A DNA stretch of 64,000 bases from Pseudomicrostroma phylloplanum (Eukaryota; Basidiomycota; Exobasidiomycetes; Microstromatales), in assembly GCA_039545275.1 (NCBI GenBank), contig BCHS01000014.1, forward strand, positions 127,930-191,929, in the 5' to 3' direction. Within the stretch, counting starts at the first letter, position 1, and each line of letters opens with the position of its first letter. Positions 11,758-20,011 of the stretch are shown piece after piece. The position numbers were made by a program, and so were the translations under genes. Below the pieces are notes generated by a model. It did no database searches. It saw only the letters and a program-made list of their open reading frames with translations, and was not told the DNA's origin.

Positions 11758-13651
11758 ATGCGCAGCTTCGGTCTCCTGGCGTGCTCGCTGCTCGCTGCCA
11801 CCCAGCTCGCATCAGCGAATGCCAACGTTCAGCAACAGACTGTCTTCTCCGCCTCGGACGCCTCCACCGGCTCGAATCCTGCTTCTCCGGGGCCAAGGAA
11901 GATTGCCATCATCGGTTCGGGACCATCAGGCGCTTCTGCTGCCTACTGGCTGAGCAGAGCGCAACAGAAGCTGGACAGGCTAGGCAGGACTGAAGAGGGG
12001 TTTGAGCTTCACTTGTACGAAAGAGAGGAGCGCATCGGTGGCAGGGTAAAGGTGACATATCCCTTCGATGACGAGGAACACTACGAGCCCGTCGAATTGG
12101 GAGCCAGTATCTTTGCAGACGTCAACAAAAACATGCAGAGGGCAGCAAAGGTGAGCAGCTCCATGACAGCAGGCTTGGGGAGCACATCCGCGAGCGGGCT
12201 TGAGCTGACAGCAGGCCCAACCACAGACCTTCCGCCTGCCTACGACAGCCCATCTGGGCGAGGAGGACTCTCTCACGGGCGTATGGGACGGACAGCAGTT
12301 CGTGCTAGACGACCTGGGAGGCTCATGGTGGTCCTCGGCCAGGCTCTTCTGGCGGTACGGCTACTCGCCCATCACCACCAAGAACCTGGTCACGGAGCTC
12401 AAAGACAAATTCCTCAGGCTGTACGACCCTGCTTTCCTGCACCGTCCAAAGAGCTCAAACGCTACCGAGAGCGGATACCCGTGGGGTTCGATTGAGAAGA
12501 TGGCCAAGCACTTGAACCTCTCCGACTCAGCAAACGCAGACGCTCAGTCCTGGTTCTACGGAAAGGGCGTATCGCAGCTCTTTATCCAGGAGCTCATTGA
12601 AGCAGCTAGTCGAGTCAACTATGGTCAGAACACCGACTCCATCCATGCCTTAGGAGCGGGTGTCAGTCTAGCTGCGTCAGGTGCGGTGGGCATCAAAGAT
12701 GGCAATCACCGTGTCTTTGAAGAGATGATCGCCAGAAGTGACGCGCGAGTCCACTTGGGCGAACACGGCGAGGTAACTGGCTTGGTCAAGTACGACTCAA
12801 AGACGCTGCTTCAGGCTTTTGCAGCCGGACAGCTTCCGGGCGTGCACGAAAGCGAGGTCACGTCTAGCAATGATGGCTCGACCAAGTGGTGGGTCGGTAC
12901 AGCTGCCGGAGGGGGTGGGCTCTTCGACGCCGTCTTCATCGGCACCCCTTGGCATGCGGGTGGGATCACTCTGCTCAACACCGAAGCGACAATCCCCGTC
13001 AACAAGTATGTCCACCTTCACGTCACTGTGCTAGCTACGAATGCCTCGCATCCAAGCTCACAGTACTTTGGTCGAACTCAAGGGTCGGACGTGCCCAAGG
13101 CAATTTTGACCACCTATGAGGCGGTGCGCAAGGCTGATGCCCCTGTGAAGCCAACGGCGGACAAGAAGTGGTACCACTTTGGCCGCTCCGAGGTCATCGA
13201 GTCTGCGACCGCGAAGCGTCCCGAGCTCGAGTTCACCTCTTTGACATACATGTCGACTCTACCGGCGCGGTCCTCTTCAGCGGCTCAAGACCACCTCGTG
13301 AAGATTTTCAGTCTGCAACCCCTCTCGGATGAGAAGCTAGACGAGCTCATCGGCGCAGGCACCATCGGCTGGGTGTACCGGCAAGAGTGGGACGCCTACC
13401 CGGAGCTCCACCCGACTTCAAGCTTTCCACCGATCACGCCCGACGAGGGCCTCTACTATCTGAATGCAATGGAGCCGCTGATCAGTACGATGGAGACTAG
13501 TACGGTCAGCAGTCGCAACGCTGTCGCGCTTGCGCTGGAGAAATGGCTGGGACTGGACTTCGTAGTCGGAACAGAGTGCGATTTCTCCATGGGCGCCTTT
13601 GACGATGCCGACGACGAGTCGTGGGACGGATGGGGATGTCATTCTGGGTGA
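11758..13651 (+). CDS. Prenylcysteine oxidase/lyase family FAD protein
   Basis: Exons 11758-12150 and 12227-13651 give about 605 residues. The N-terminus MRSFGLLACSLLAATQLASA is a clear signal peptide. The FAD-binding Rossmann motif IAIIGSGPSGASAAYWL follows, then YEREERIGGRV. Across the 76-base intron the protein continues TFRLPTTAHLGEEDSLTGVWDG. The prenylcysteine lyase domain shows SRVNYGQNTDSIHALGAG near the middle, very like animal PCYOX1. These enzymes oxidatively cleave prenylcysteines released by turnover of prenylated proteins, yielding free cysteine, a prenyl aldehyde and H2O2, in a lysosomal or vacuolar/secretory compartment. Fungal mating pheromones are farnesylated, so a link to pheromone turnover is possible but only inferred. 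The acceptor at 12226 is favoured over an earlier AG because only it keeps the frame open. Confidence 0.88.
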
Positions 13652-14207
13652 GCTGAGGACCTGTACTGGTGCTGCTGCTGAGGGAACTGTATCTTAACAA
13701 TGGGTCATCGATGCCGACGGCGGCTCTGAACGTGCATCGAGCTTTGTTTGTGTGTGTGCCCTCCGTCGTCATCAATTCTCTCCGCCTCCCTGTCCTTGTT
13801 CTGTTTCTCCAGCCTCCACCGCGGAATGACTTCGACCCAATGCGGGGGTCGGCCGTTGCGTCCTTTCCGCCACGCGTCTTTCTGACAAAAACACTCCGTG
13901 TCCTGGGAGACGCAGCATTCCGCTCCTGGGGCTCCTCCAGCAGCGTGTACCTCTCACCTCATCTCATCCCCTGCCAACCCCCTCTTTCCACTCCTTTTTC
14001 GATATACCTTGGACCTCCTCTACGGGCCTAGATCCCAGTAGCATTCGTCTGGCCCTGTTCTCCGCTCGCTCATACCTGATCGGACCGGAACCCCCTTTTT
14101 AGGGCAATTAGGTCGCGCTACATCGCACCGTTCGCCCTCGCGCCGGAATTACCCATCCACCTGCATCCACTTGCATCCACACTTGACCGACCGCGAGCTC
14201 AGACAAG
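13652..14207. other. Intergenic region upstream of ERG24
   Basis: CT-rich sequence that probably carries the 3-prime end of the lyase gene and the promoter of the sterol reductase. Reading frames on both strands are short and unlike any family I know. Confidence 0.5.
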
Positions 14208-16459
14208 ATGGTCACGACGAGGTGAGTGGCGCGAGGAACATAGTCCAAGAAGGGTGATGCAATGGATGCAGCCAGGTACACTCGGCATGGATGTGTGCGT
14301 CGGACGGAGGAGGACGAGAGATGAGATGACGGAAAGGGGCAAAGTGGTACCGCGATTTTGGTTGTGCCTGCTTGCACGCACGCGTTCCGCTCTTCTGGCC
14401 GGAATTGCGGACCAGGGAGGGGAGGGGGGGCGTGTTAGGAGACTTTACTTCCTTGGTAGGCAGGGCAGGTAAAGGATGACTAAGACGGAAGAAGATGCGG
14501 ACGCAGGGACGAAGTGTAGGGAGCCTGGACTGCGAGTAGGCGTGCGTGCGTGTATGCGTGTATGCAATGCGGGCTGTGCGTCTGGGCGATTGCTACCAGG
14601 AAGGCGTGCATCGCATAAGAAGAGTCAGGGCGCCGCCGCTGTTGCTGCTGCACTTCCCTCCCTTCGACTTTGCTACGTTGCTCCCTCGACGACCACTACC
14701 ACTGCCCACTTCCGTCCCGTTGGCTCTTACCTCTTGTCCTCGCTGGCGGCACTGCATCGACCAAGGTTCACCCTTCTCACACTTCTGCCCCTTCTTCCTC
14801 GCACTCCTCCCCCCACCCATCATCCTTGATTCTGCCCTACAGAGCCGGAACACCTGCCGCAACGCCGGCTGCCACACCTACTGCCACTCCCACAAAGAAG
14901 CGCAAGACGGCTAGCAAGCCCACATCTTCCTCTTCACCTCGAAAGATGGCCACCGAAGACTCAAAGTCCAATGGACATGCTTCGGCCGTCACCTCTGCCC
15001 TAAGCGGTAGCACCTCATCACCCGCGGCGGGCAAGCGTCTCACTCGCTCCGAAACCCACAAGGTGGCAGTGGCGACTGGCAAGTTCCCAAGCGAGAGCAA
15101 AGAAGTCCTGGCTCCCAAGTCGGAGCACTATGAATTTGGTGGACCTCTCGGCTGCCTATTCGTCTCTACTACGGTCCCCCTGACCGCCTATGGTCTCTAC
15201 TACTTCTGCAATGGAGAGACGGGCTGCGCTGTGCCCCCTGAGAACTGGAGGGCCTCTTTGGACCTGATGCTCGAGGGAGTGGTCAAGAGCTGCTTTGATT
15301 GGAAGGCATGGGCCATCTACTTTGGATGGTACGCCTTCACCGTCCTCGCTTGGGCCGTGCTGCCTGGCCCTTGGGTCGAGGGAACTGAGCTGCGAACGGG
15401 CGTCAAGCTGAAGTACAAGATCAATGGTGAGTGGTAGTGCTAGCGCGACGGGATGGTCGAAGCTGTGTGCCGCGAAGCTGATCAGAAAGTCTTTGTCGTC
15501 GCCCCTCTGCAGCCTTCTCCACGATGGTCGTGTCCCTCTTCCTCACCGCCCTCTTGATCGCCTTCAAGGGTCCCGAAAGCTTCACCCTCCTTTACGACCA
15601 CTGGGAGGGACTCGTCACTGCCTCTCTCTTCAACTCGACTGTTCAAGCCATCTACTGCTACGCCGTCTCCTTTCAAGAGAACCGTCTGCTGGCCAAGGCT
15701 GCCAACACCGGCAACTTCATCCACGACTGGTTCCTGGGTCGCGAGCTCAACCCCCGAATCGGCACCTTTGACATCAAGTGCTTCAATGAGCTGCGACCTG
15801 GACTCATCCTCTGGGTGCTCCTCGACATCAGCTGTGCCTGTGCGCAGTACGCCAAGGAGGGACAGATTACCGACTCAATGTTCTTGATCCTCCTCTTCCA
15901 CGGCGCCTACGTCTTTGACGGTCTGTGGAACGAGCCCGCCATCCTCACCACCATGGACATCACCACTGACGGCTTTGGCTTCATGCTGAGTGTCGGAGAC
16001 CTCACCTGGGTGCCCTTTACCTACACCCTGCAAGCCCGCTTCCTCGTCTTCCACCCTGTATACCTGGGTATCGCCGGCACGCTGGCCATCTTTGCCTTCA
16101 ACGGCCTCGGCTACTACATCTTCCGTGTGGCCAATGGGGAGAAGAACCAATTCAGGAGCGGAAACAACCCCAAGAACCTCAAGTTCATGACTACCTCTAC
16201 CGGTCGCAAGCTCCTCACATCAGGATGGTGGGGTCGCTCTCGCCACCCAAACTACATGGGCGACCTGATCATGGGACTCGCCTGGTCCCTGCCCTGTGGC
16301 TTCTCTACCCCTATTCCGTACTTCTACATCATCTACTTTACGGTGTTGCTCGTGCACAGACAGATTAGGGATGATGATGCTTGCAGACTCAAGTATGGAG
16401 ATGACTGGGACAAGTACTGCGAGAAGGTGCCTTGGAAGATTATCCCTGGTGTCTACTAA
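14208..16459 (+). CDS. ERG24: Delta(14)-sterol reductase, ergosterol pathway
   Basis: Three exons, 14208-14221 (only 14 bases), 14843-15426 and 15513-16459, give about 514 residues. The first exon encodes MVTT plus two bases of Arg. The join yields MVTTRAGTPAATPAATPT and a basic, Ser/Thr-rich cytoplasmic head (KKRKTASKPTSSSSPRK). The membrane domain has the family signatures GRELNPRIGTFDIKCFNELR and LLTSGWWGRSRHPNYMGDL, and ends with CEKVPWKIIPGVY. GRELNPRIG with NELRPGLI points to Erg24 rather than Erg4. Erg24 reduces the C14-C15 double bond left by lanosterol 14-alpha-demethylase and is the target of morpholine fungicides. It resides in the ER membrane and is related to lamin B receptor. 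The 621-base first intron is far longer than others here. An alternative start at Met 14946 (MATEDSKSNG) would skip the tiny exon. Confidence 0.92.
14222..14842 (+). other. Long first intron of ERG24
   Basis: Bounded by GTGAGTGG and CCCTACAG. It is 621 bases, while most introns in the window are 68 to 130. Its 3-prime half is CT-rich, resembling the leader of a gene, so a second transcription start inside the intron is possible. Confidence 0.7.
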
Positions 16460-17168
16460 GGGAGGAAAAGAGTGGCGCAGTATGGTCATGATGTGGTGGT
16501 AGATGGATCGGAGGGTCAGGGACAGGGACAGGAGAGGGAAGGGTCTGCAGGGGCCAAGGGACGAGGGACGTTGCGTTTGTGCTCTATCACTTCATTGTGT
16601 GTGTGTCGACCTGTCCATTTCTCTCACTCTAATATCAGAAGCTTATCGATACCCGTGCCTCTCTCGCTCTGAAGATCCAGCAGCAAACCTGAAGGATCGA
16701 TGCCCAACCTGACCGCACCTCGCCCTATGCAGTCTTCGCATTCAGCCACAAGCAATGAGTACGGAGTAGTGTCTTTCATCTAGATTGAATGATTCGGTGG
16801 GTGCGTATGATGTTTGTGTTCGTACTGTACAAAGAGGTCCTCCCTCCTTCGTCTGACCCTTCCCCCGTCCCCGCACCTCAATTCGTTCTTCTTCCTGACT
16901 GGGGGTGCCCTTGACCATGTCAGACGAGTGGGCTCTCCCGTGGCCTCGCCATTGGCAGCGATGTCCTCGTTCCCCCCCGGCCCTTGTGTTCTTGTCCGCT
17001 CTCAGCGATAGGTCCAACGAGCGCTCCCCTGGTCCCTTCGCCTGTCTGGGATCTTCCTTCGTCCGATGCCGCTGCTGTCCCCATGGCCCACACTTCTCGT
17101 CCAGTCCCTCCCGATCTCCCCCCCTCCGAGGGGTGCTCATAGCTTGCCTTGCCTTGCCTTGGCTTGGC
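16460..17168. other. Convergent 3-prime region between ERG24 and mitochondrial bL33
   Basis: The region separates the ends of two genes that face each other. Small frames on both strands lack family resemblance. I see no RNA gene here. Confidence 0.5.
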
Positions 17169-17568
17169 TCAGGACTTGGAGCTTCCGCGCTCCCGGAAGA
17201 GGACGTGGCGCTTGACTGGTAGGGCCAGCAAGCAAGAGGGAGGAGGGGGAGGGGGAGGGGGAGGGGGAAAGGGTAAAGGAAGAGATGAAAATGGAGTCAG
17301 CGAGCTGCTCTACCACGCTCCATACAGATCGCCCACCAGACTCCCACCCTCTCCAGTCACTCGCTCCTTGCCCTTGCTCTTGCCCTGCTCCAAGCAAGAA
17401 CACAACCATATCCACACTCAGGCCTCGACGATACTCACCAACAGGATCGTACTTCATCAGCACCAATCGGTCAGCAATGCGCGGCCGCACAGTCGTGTAA
17501 GCGAAGCCTGTGCCCGCAGAAGAGAAGAGACGGGCGATGACGATGCGCGAACGGGCGCGGACGGCCAT
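17169..17568 (-). CDS. MRPL39: Mitochondrial large-subunit ribosomal protein bL33m
   Basis: Two exons on the minus strand, 17568-17439 and 17215-17169, encode 58 residues. Exon 1 gives MAVRARSRIVIARLFSSAG, then TGFAYTTVRPRIADRLVLMKYDPV. Exon 2 completes a Val codon and gives KRHVLFRERGSSKS. This matches the bL33 family: the SxAGTGF...T.RPR pattern, followed by YDPVVKRHVLF, as in yeast Mrpl39 and human MRPL33. The size (55 to 70 residues in the family) fits. The protein binds 23S-like rRNA near the E site of the mitoribosome. The 223-base intron has a long pyrimidine tract built of repeated CCCCCT units before its acceptor. An unspliced reading of this frame diverges from the family straight after DPV. 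Confidence 0.9.
17236..17268. repeat. G-rich tract of GGGGGA repeats inside the bL33m intron
   Basis: The plus strand carries several GGGGGA units in a row, with G-quadruplex potential. In the pre-mRNA of the minus-strand gene it is a pyrimidine tract about 20 bases upstream of the 3-prime splice site. Confidence 0.85.
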
Positions 17569-17778
17569 TGTGAAGGAAGAGGTGCTAGGTGAGTAGGTGG
17601 GAGAGGTGAAGGGTAGGGCGATGGGAGGGAGGGGCAAGGTAAGACGAGGTGAGGCGAAGATGCAGGTGCAGCAGTGAGACGAGCGGGTCGGGAGAAGAGC
17701 AGCGCTGCAGCCCGCGGAGCATTCTGGCGTTGCTGCTAATGCGGTACATATACGTCTTTTGCTTTTATGGGTTCTCAC

Positions 17779-17883
17779 GTCGGTATAGTATAGTGGTTAG
17801 TACACCATGTTGTGGCTTTCAGATCTTCGGATCTACCTCAACATGCTCCCGTGGAGACGGCTGTTCGATTCCGCCTACCGACA
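17779..17883 (+). tRNA. tRNA-His (GTG) with a 33-base intron
   Basis: The acceptor strand GTCGGTA (17779-17785) pairs perfectly with TACCGAC (17876-17882), followed by discriminator A. The D arm GTATAGTGGTTAGTAC is typical of eukaryotic tRNA-His. The anticodon stem CCATG (17805-17809) pairs with CGTGG (17850-17854), with one GU. The loop TTGTGG places anticodon GTG at 17812-17814. The intron is 17816-17848, directly after position 37, and its segment CAACATG is the exact complement of CATGTTG in the anticodon arm, as expected for a spliced pre-tRNA. The T arm GGCTG-TTCGATT-CCGCC has one T-C mismatch. A T-rich Pol III terminator follows at 17884. The gene diverges from bL33m. The mismatch leaves some chance of a degenerate copy. 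Confidence 0.87.
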
Positions 17884-18538
17884 TTTCTTTTTGCCCCTCA
17901 CGCCTCACGGCCGCGGTGATGCTGTCTTTTTTGACCTCGCGAAAGGCATCCCGGAAGTCTCTCTCGCGCTAGTCTGTTGCACCACACAAAGGGATGCTGT
18001 GGCTTCGTTTTGCCACTCTCAATGACGCTGAACAACAATGCCCCGAGGACAAGGATGGACGAATGTTCCATGCGAAGGCGGCCTGTGCTCGGCAGAGATG
18101 GCGGTGTGGCTGCTGCCGGAAAGGGCGAGAGGCACTGCAACGAAATTTCCCCGTGAACTGAGCGCTTTTAACACTTCGCTCACACTGCCGGTATTGCTCA
18201 GCCAAGTCTCGAACTCAAAGGCCGAAGAGATCCCCCCGGCCATGGACACCTTATCAGGGGCAGTGGCGATGACGGTCTGTCTCTCTCTAGCTCCGCTAAT
18301 CTAATCGGGCTTGACAGCTGAAGAGTGTGGAGAGGGAGTGGCGCGTGGCAATGGGCTCAGTTTGCACCGGCCGAGCGGTGCGGACGGCTATGGACTGAGC
18401 TGCCGAAGCTGAGCTCTTCCTTCGGCTGAGCAGCTGTTCTGTAGAAGAAGAAGTTGGGGGGATCGGGATATATAAGGGGACTCCCTGAGAGAGCAGATGA
18501 TGGACAGTTGTTCCCCCTCACCCACTCAAACATCAATC
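17884..18538. promoter_or_regulatory. Promoter region of the Gly/His-rich protein gene
   Basis: After the tRNA terminator no gene is seen until 18539. The segment ends in a TATA box and a short leader. Small frames on the minus strand (about 18000-18250) have no family resemblance. Confidence 0.5.
18469..18475 (+). promoter_or_regulatory. TATA box (TATATAA)
   Basis: TATATAAGG lies about 70 bases before the ATG at 18539. With initiation some 30 bases downstream, near 18500, the in-frame ATG at 18497 would be too close to or upstream of the transcript start. This favours 18539 as the start codon. Confidence 0.65.
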
Positions 18539-20011
18539 ATGTCTGCCTACCCAGCTCCCCATCACTCCTTCCACCCTTTCTTCCACTTCGGCCCAATGGA
18601 CCGTCCCTTCGGTCACGGTGGTCGCGACCACCGAGGCCCGCCTCCTTTTGACCACCCCGGTCGTGTGGGTCGCCACCGCGGTCCCCCTCCTTTCGCTGAG
18701 TACGCCTTTGAGGTACCCGGTGGATTCTCAGCCTACGATGCGCCTCCTCCCCCGCCTCCTCATCATGGACGCTTCGGAGGTCCTCCCCATCACGGACGCT
18801 TCCGTGGACCTCCCCCCTTCGAAGGCTTCCATGAGCAGGCCCGCTTCCGCGGCAGGCCCGACTGGCACCCGTACGGTCCCCCTCCCCCTCCTCCTCATTT
18901 CTCTGGCCCACCTCCTCGTCATGGCATGGGCGAATTCGGCCCAGAAGGCTTCCACCGCGGTAGTCGACACCACGGAGGACCTCGTGGCGGACCTCCTCCG
19001 CCCTTCTTTGGGCCTGGCTTGGCCGCACAGGGAGAGCATGGTCCTTACTTCGGCCCCATGGGTCGCGGTCCCAGGGGCGGACCACGCCACCGGGGCTTCC
19101 ACGACTGGTGCTCTCGACCCGAGGGCGGTCGACCAGGTTTCCACCCTCGCGACCACGAGGGCGGCCGTCGACACGGACGTCACCACCGACGACCAAACGC
19201 TGACCAGCCTCCCGTCGAAGGCGAGTCTAGCGGAACCTCTTCCGAGTCCTCTAGCGAGGAAGAGGCCTACATCATCGAGATGGACGAGGCTGGCCGAGAA
19301 GAGGCCACATTGTGCCTCTCTTCTGCCAGCGAGTCGTCCTCCGAGTCCGGATCAGACTCTGGATCTGAGGACGCCGGCGAGCAGCCTCAGATTCCTCGTC
19401 ATGGAGGTCACGGCAGGGGCGGCAAGGGTAAGGGTAAAGGCAAGGGACGAGCCCACCCCGGCTTTGGCCCCGGAGAGCACTACCCTCATCACCGACACCA
19501 CCACCATCATCATCCTCAAGCTCGCTTCTACCACCCTGAGACCGCTCATTGGTTCGATGGACCCCACGCAAAGAGGCACAAGATCTCCAAGAGGCACTGC
19601 AAGTGTCAGTACCATCAAGAAGACGAGGACAGCTCTGACGCAGAGGTCGTCCTCGCTGGCTTTGCCGAAGACGGCACTCCCGTAATTGTGGCTATCCCCG
19701 AGGGGGAAGCCGCTGTTGAGGACATCACTGCTGTCCCCGAAGCGGCAGACGCAGAGGACAGTGCAGACGAGGGAGACAATGCTGCAGGATCTTCTCGAGA
19801 GGAGCAGGGCGGCAAGAAGAGGAACAACGGCCGAAAGCATAAGCACAAGCATGCCCACGCCCATGGCAAGGGAGGACCAGAGGGCAAGCGAGGCCATGGA
19901 CGAGGACAGGGTGGTCATCGCTTTGGTGGTGGGCCCGGATTCGACGGCGGTCGATACGGTCGAGGGGGCGGCCGACGCATGGGTGGACGTGGCGAGCACT
20001 CTTACTGGTGA
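18539..20011 (+). CDS. Disordered Gly/His/Pro/Arg-rich protein with acidic Ser blocks; unknown function
   Basis: A single open frame of 490 residues with no domain I recognise. The N-terminal 230 residues are built of Gly, Pro, His, Arg and Phe with irregular repeats such as HHGRFGGPPHHGRFRGPPPF. Acidic Ser/Glu blocks follow (GTSSESSSEEEA, SESSSESGSDSGSED), then a Gly/Lys stretch (GKGKGKGKGRAHPGFG), a His run, a short more ordered segment (CKCQYHQEDEDSSDAEVVL, then AGFAEDGTPVIVAIPEGEA), and a Lys/His and Gly/Arg-rich tail (HKHKHAHAHGKGGPEG). No signal peptide or membrane segment is seen. The composition suggests a phase-separating, RNA-binding or metal-binding protein, but that is inference. 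A clear TATA box implies strong or inducible expression. Other frames of the same DNA stay open too, a side effect of composition. Confidence 0.75.
   Translation: MSAYPAPHHSFHPFFHFGPMDRPFGHGGRDHRGPPPFDHPGRVGRHRGPPPFAEYAFEVPGGFSAYDAPPPPPPHHGRFGGPPHHGRFRGPPPFEGFHEQARFRGRPDWHPYGPPPPPPHFSGPPPRHGMGEFGPEGFHRGSRHHGGPRGGPPPPFFGPGLAAQGEHGPYFGPMGRGPRGGPRHRGFHDWCSRPEGGRPGFHPRDHEGGRRHGRHHRRPNADQPPVEGESSGTSSESSSEEEAYIIEMDEAGREEATLCLSSASESSSESGSDSGSEDAGEQPQIPRHGGHGRGGKGKGKGKGRAHPGFGPGEHYPHHRHHHHHHPQARFYHPETAHWFDGPHAKRHKISKRHCKCQYHQEDEDSSDAEVVLAGFAEDGTPVIVAIPEGEAAVEDITAVPEAADAEDSADEGDNAAGSSREEQGGKKRNNGRKHKHKHAHAHGKGGPEGKRGHGRGQGGHRFGGGPGFDGGRYGRGGGRRMGGRGEHSYW

Noticed and set aside
13669..14031. 120-residue plus-strand frame between the lyase and ERG24
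   Set aside because: No family match and CT-rich leader composition.
18180..18260. Possible minus-strand tRNA near the sequence AGTTCGAGAC
   Set aside because: The T-loop-like word is not flanked by paired stems and no acceptor or D arm could be drawn.
18618..19685. 355-residue alternative frame in the Gly/His gene
   Set aside because: Read in a shifted frame of a repetitive GC-rich gene; starts well after the TATA-linked ATG.
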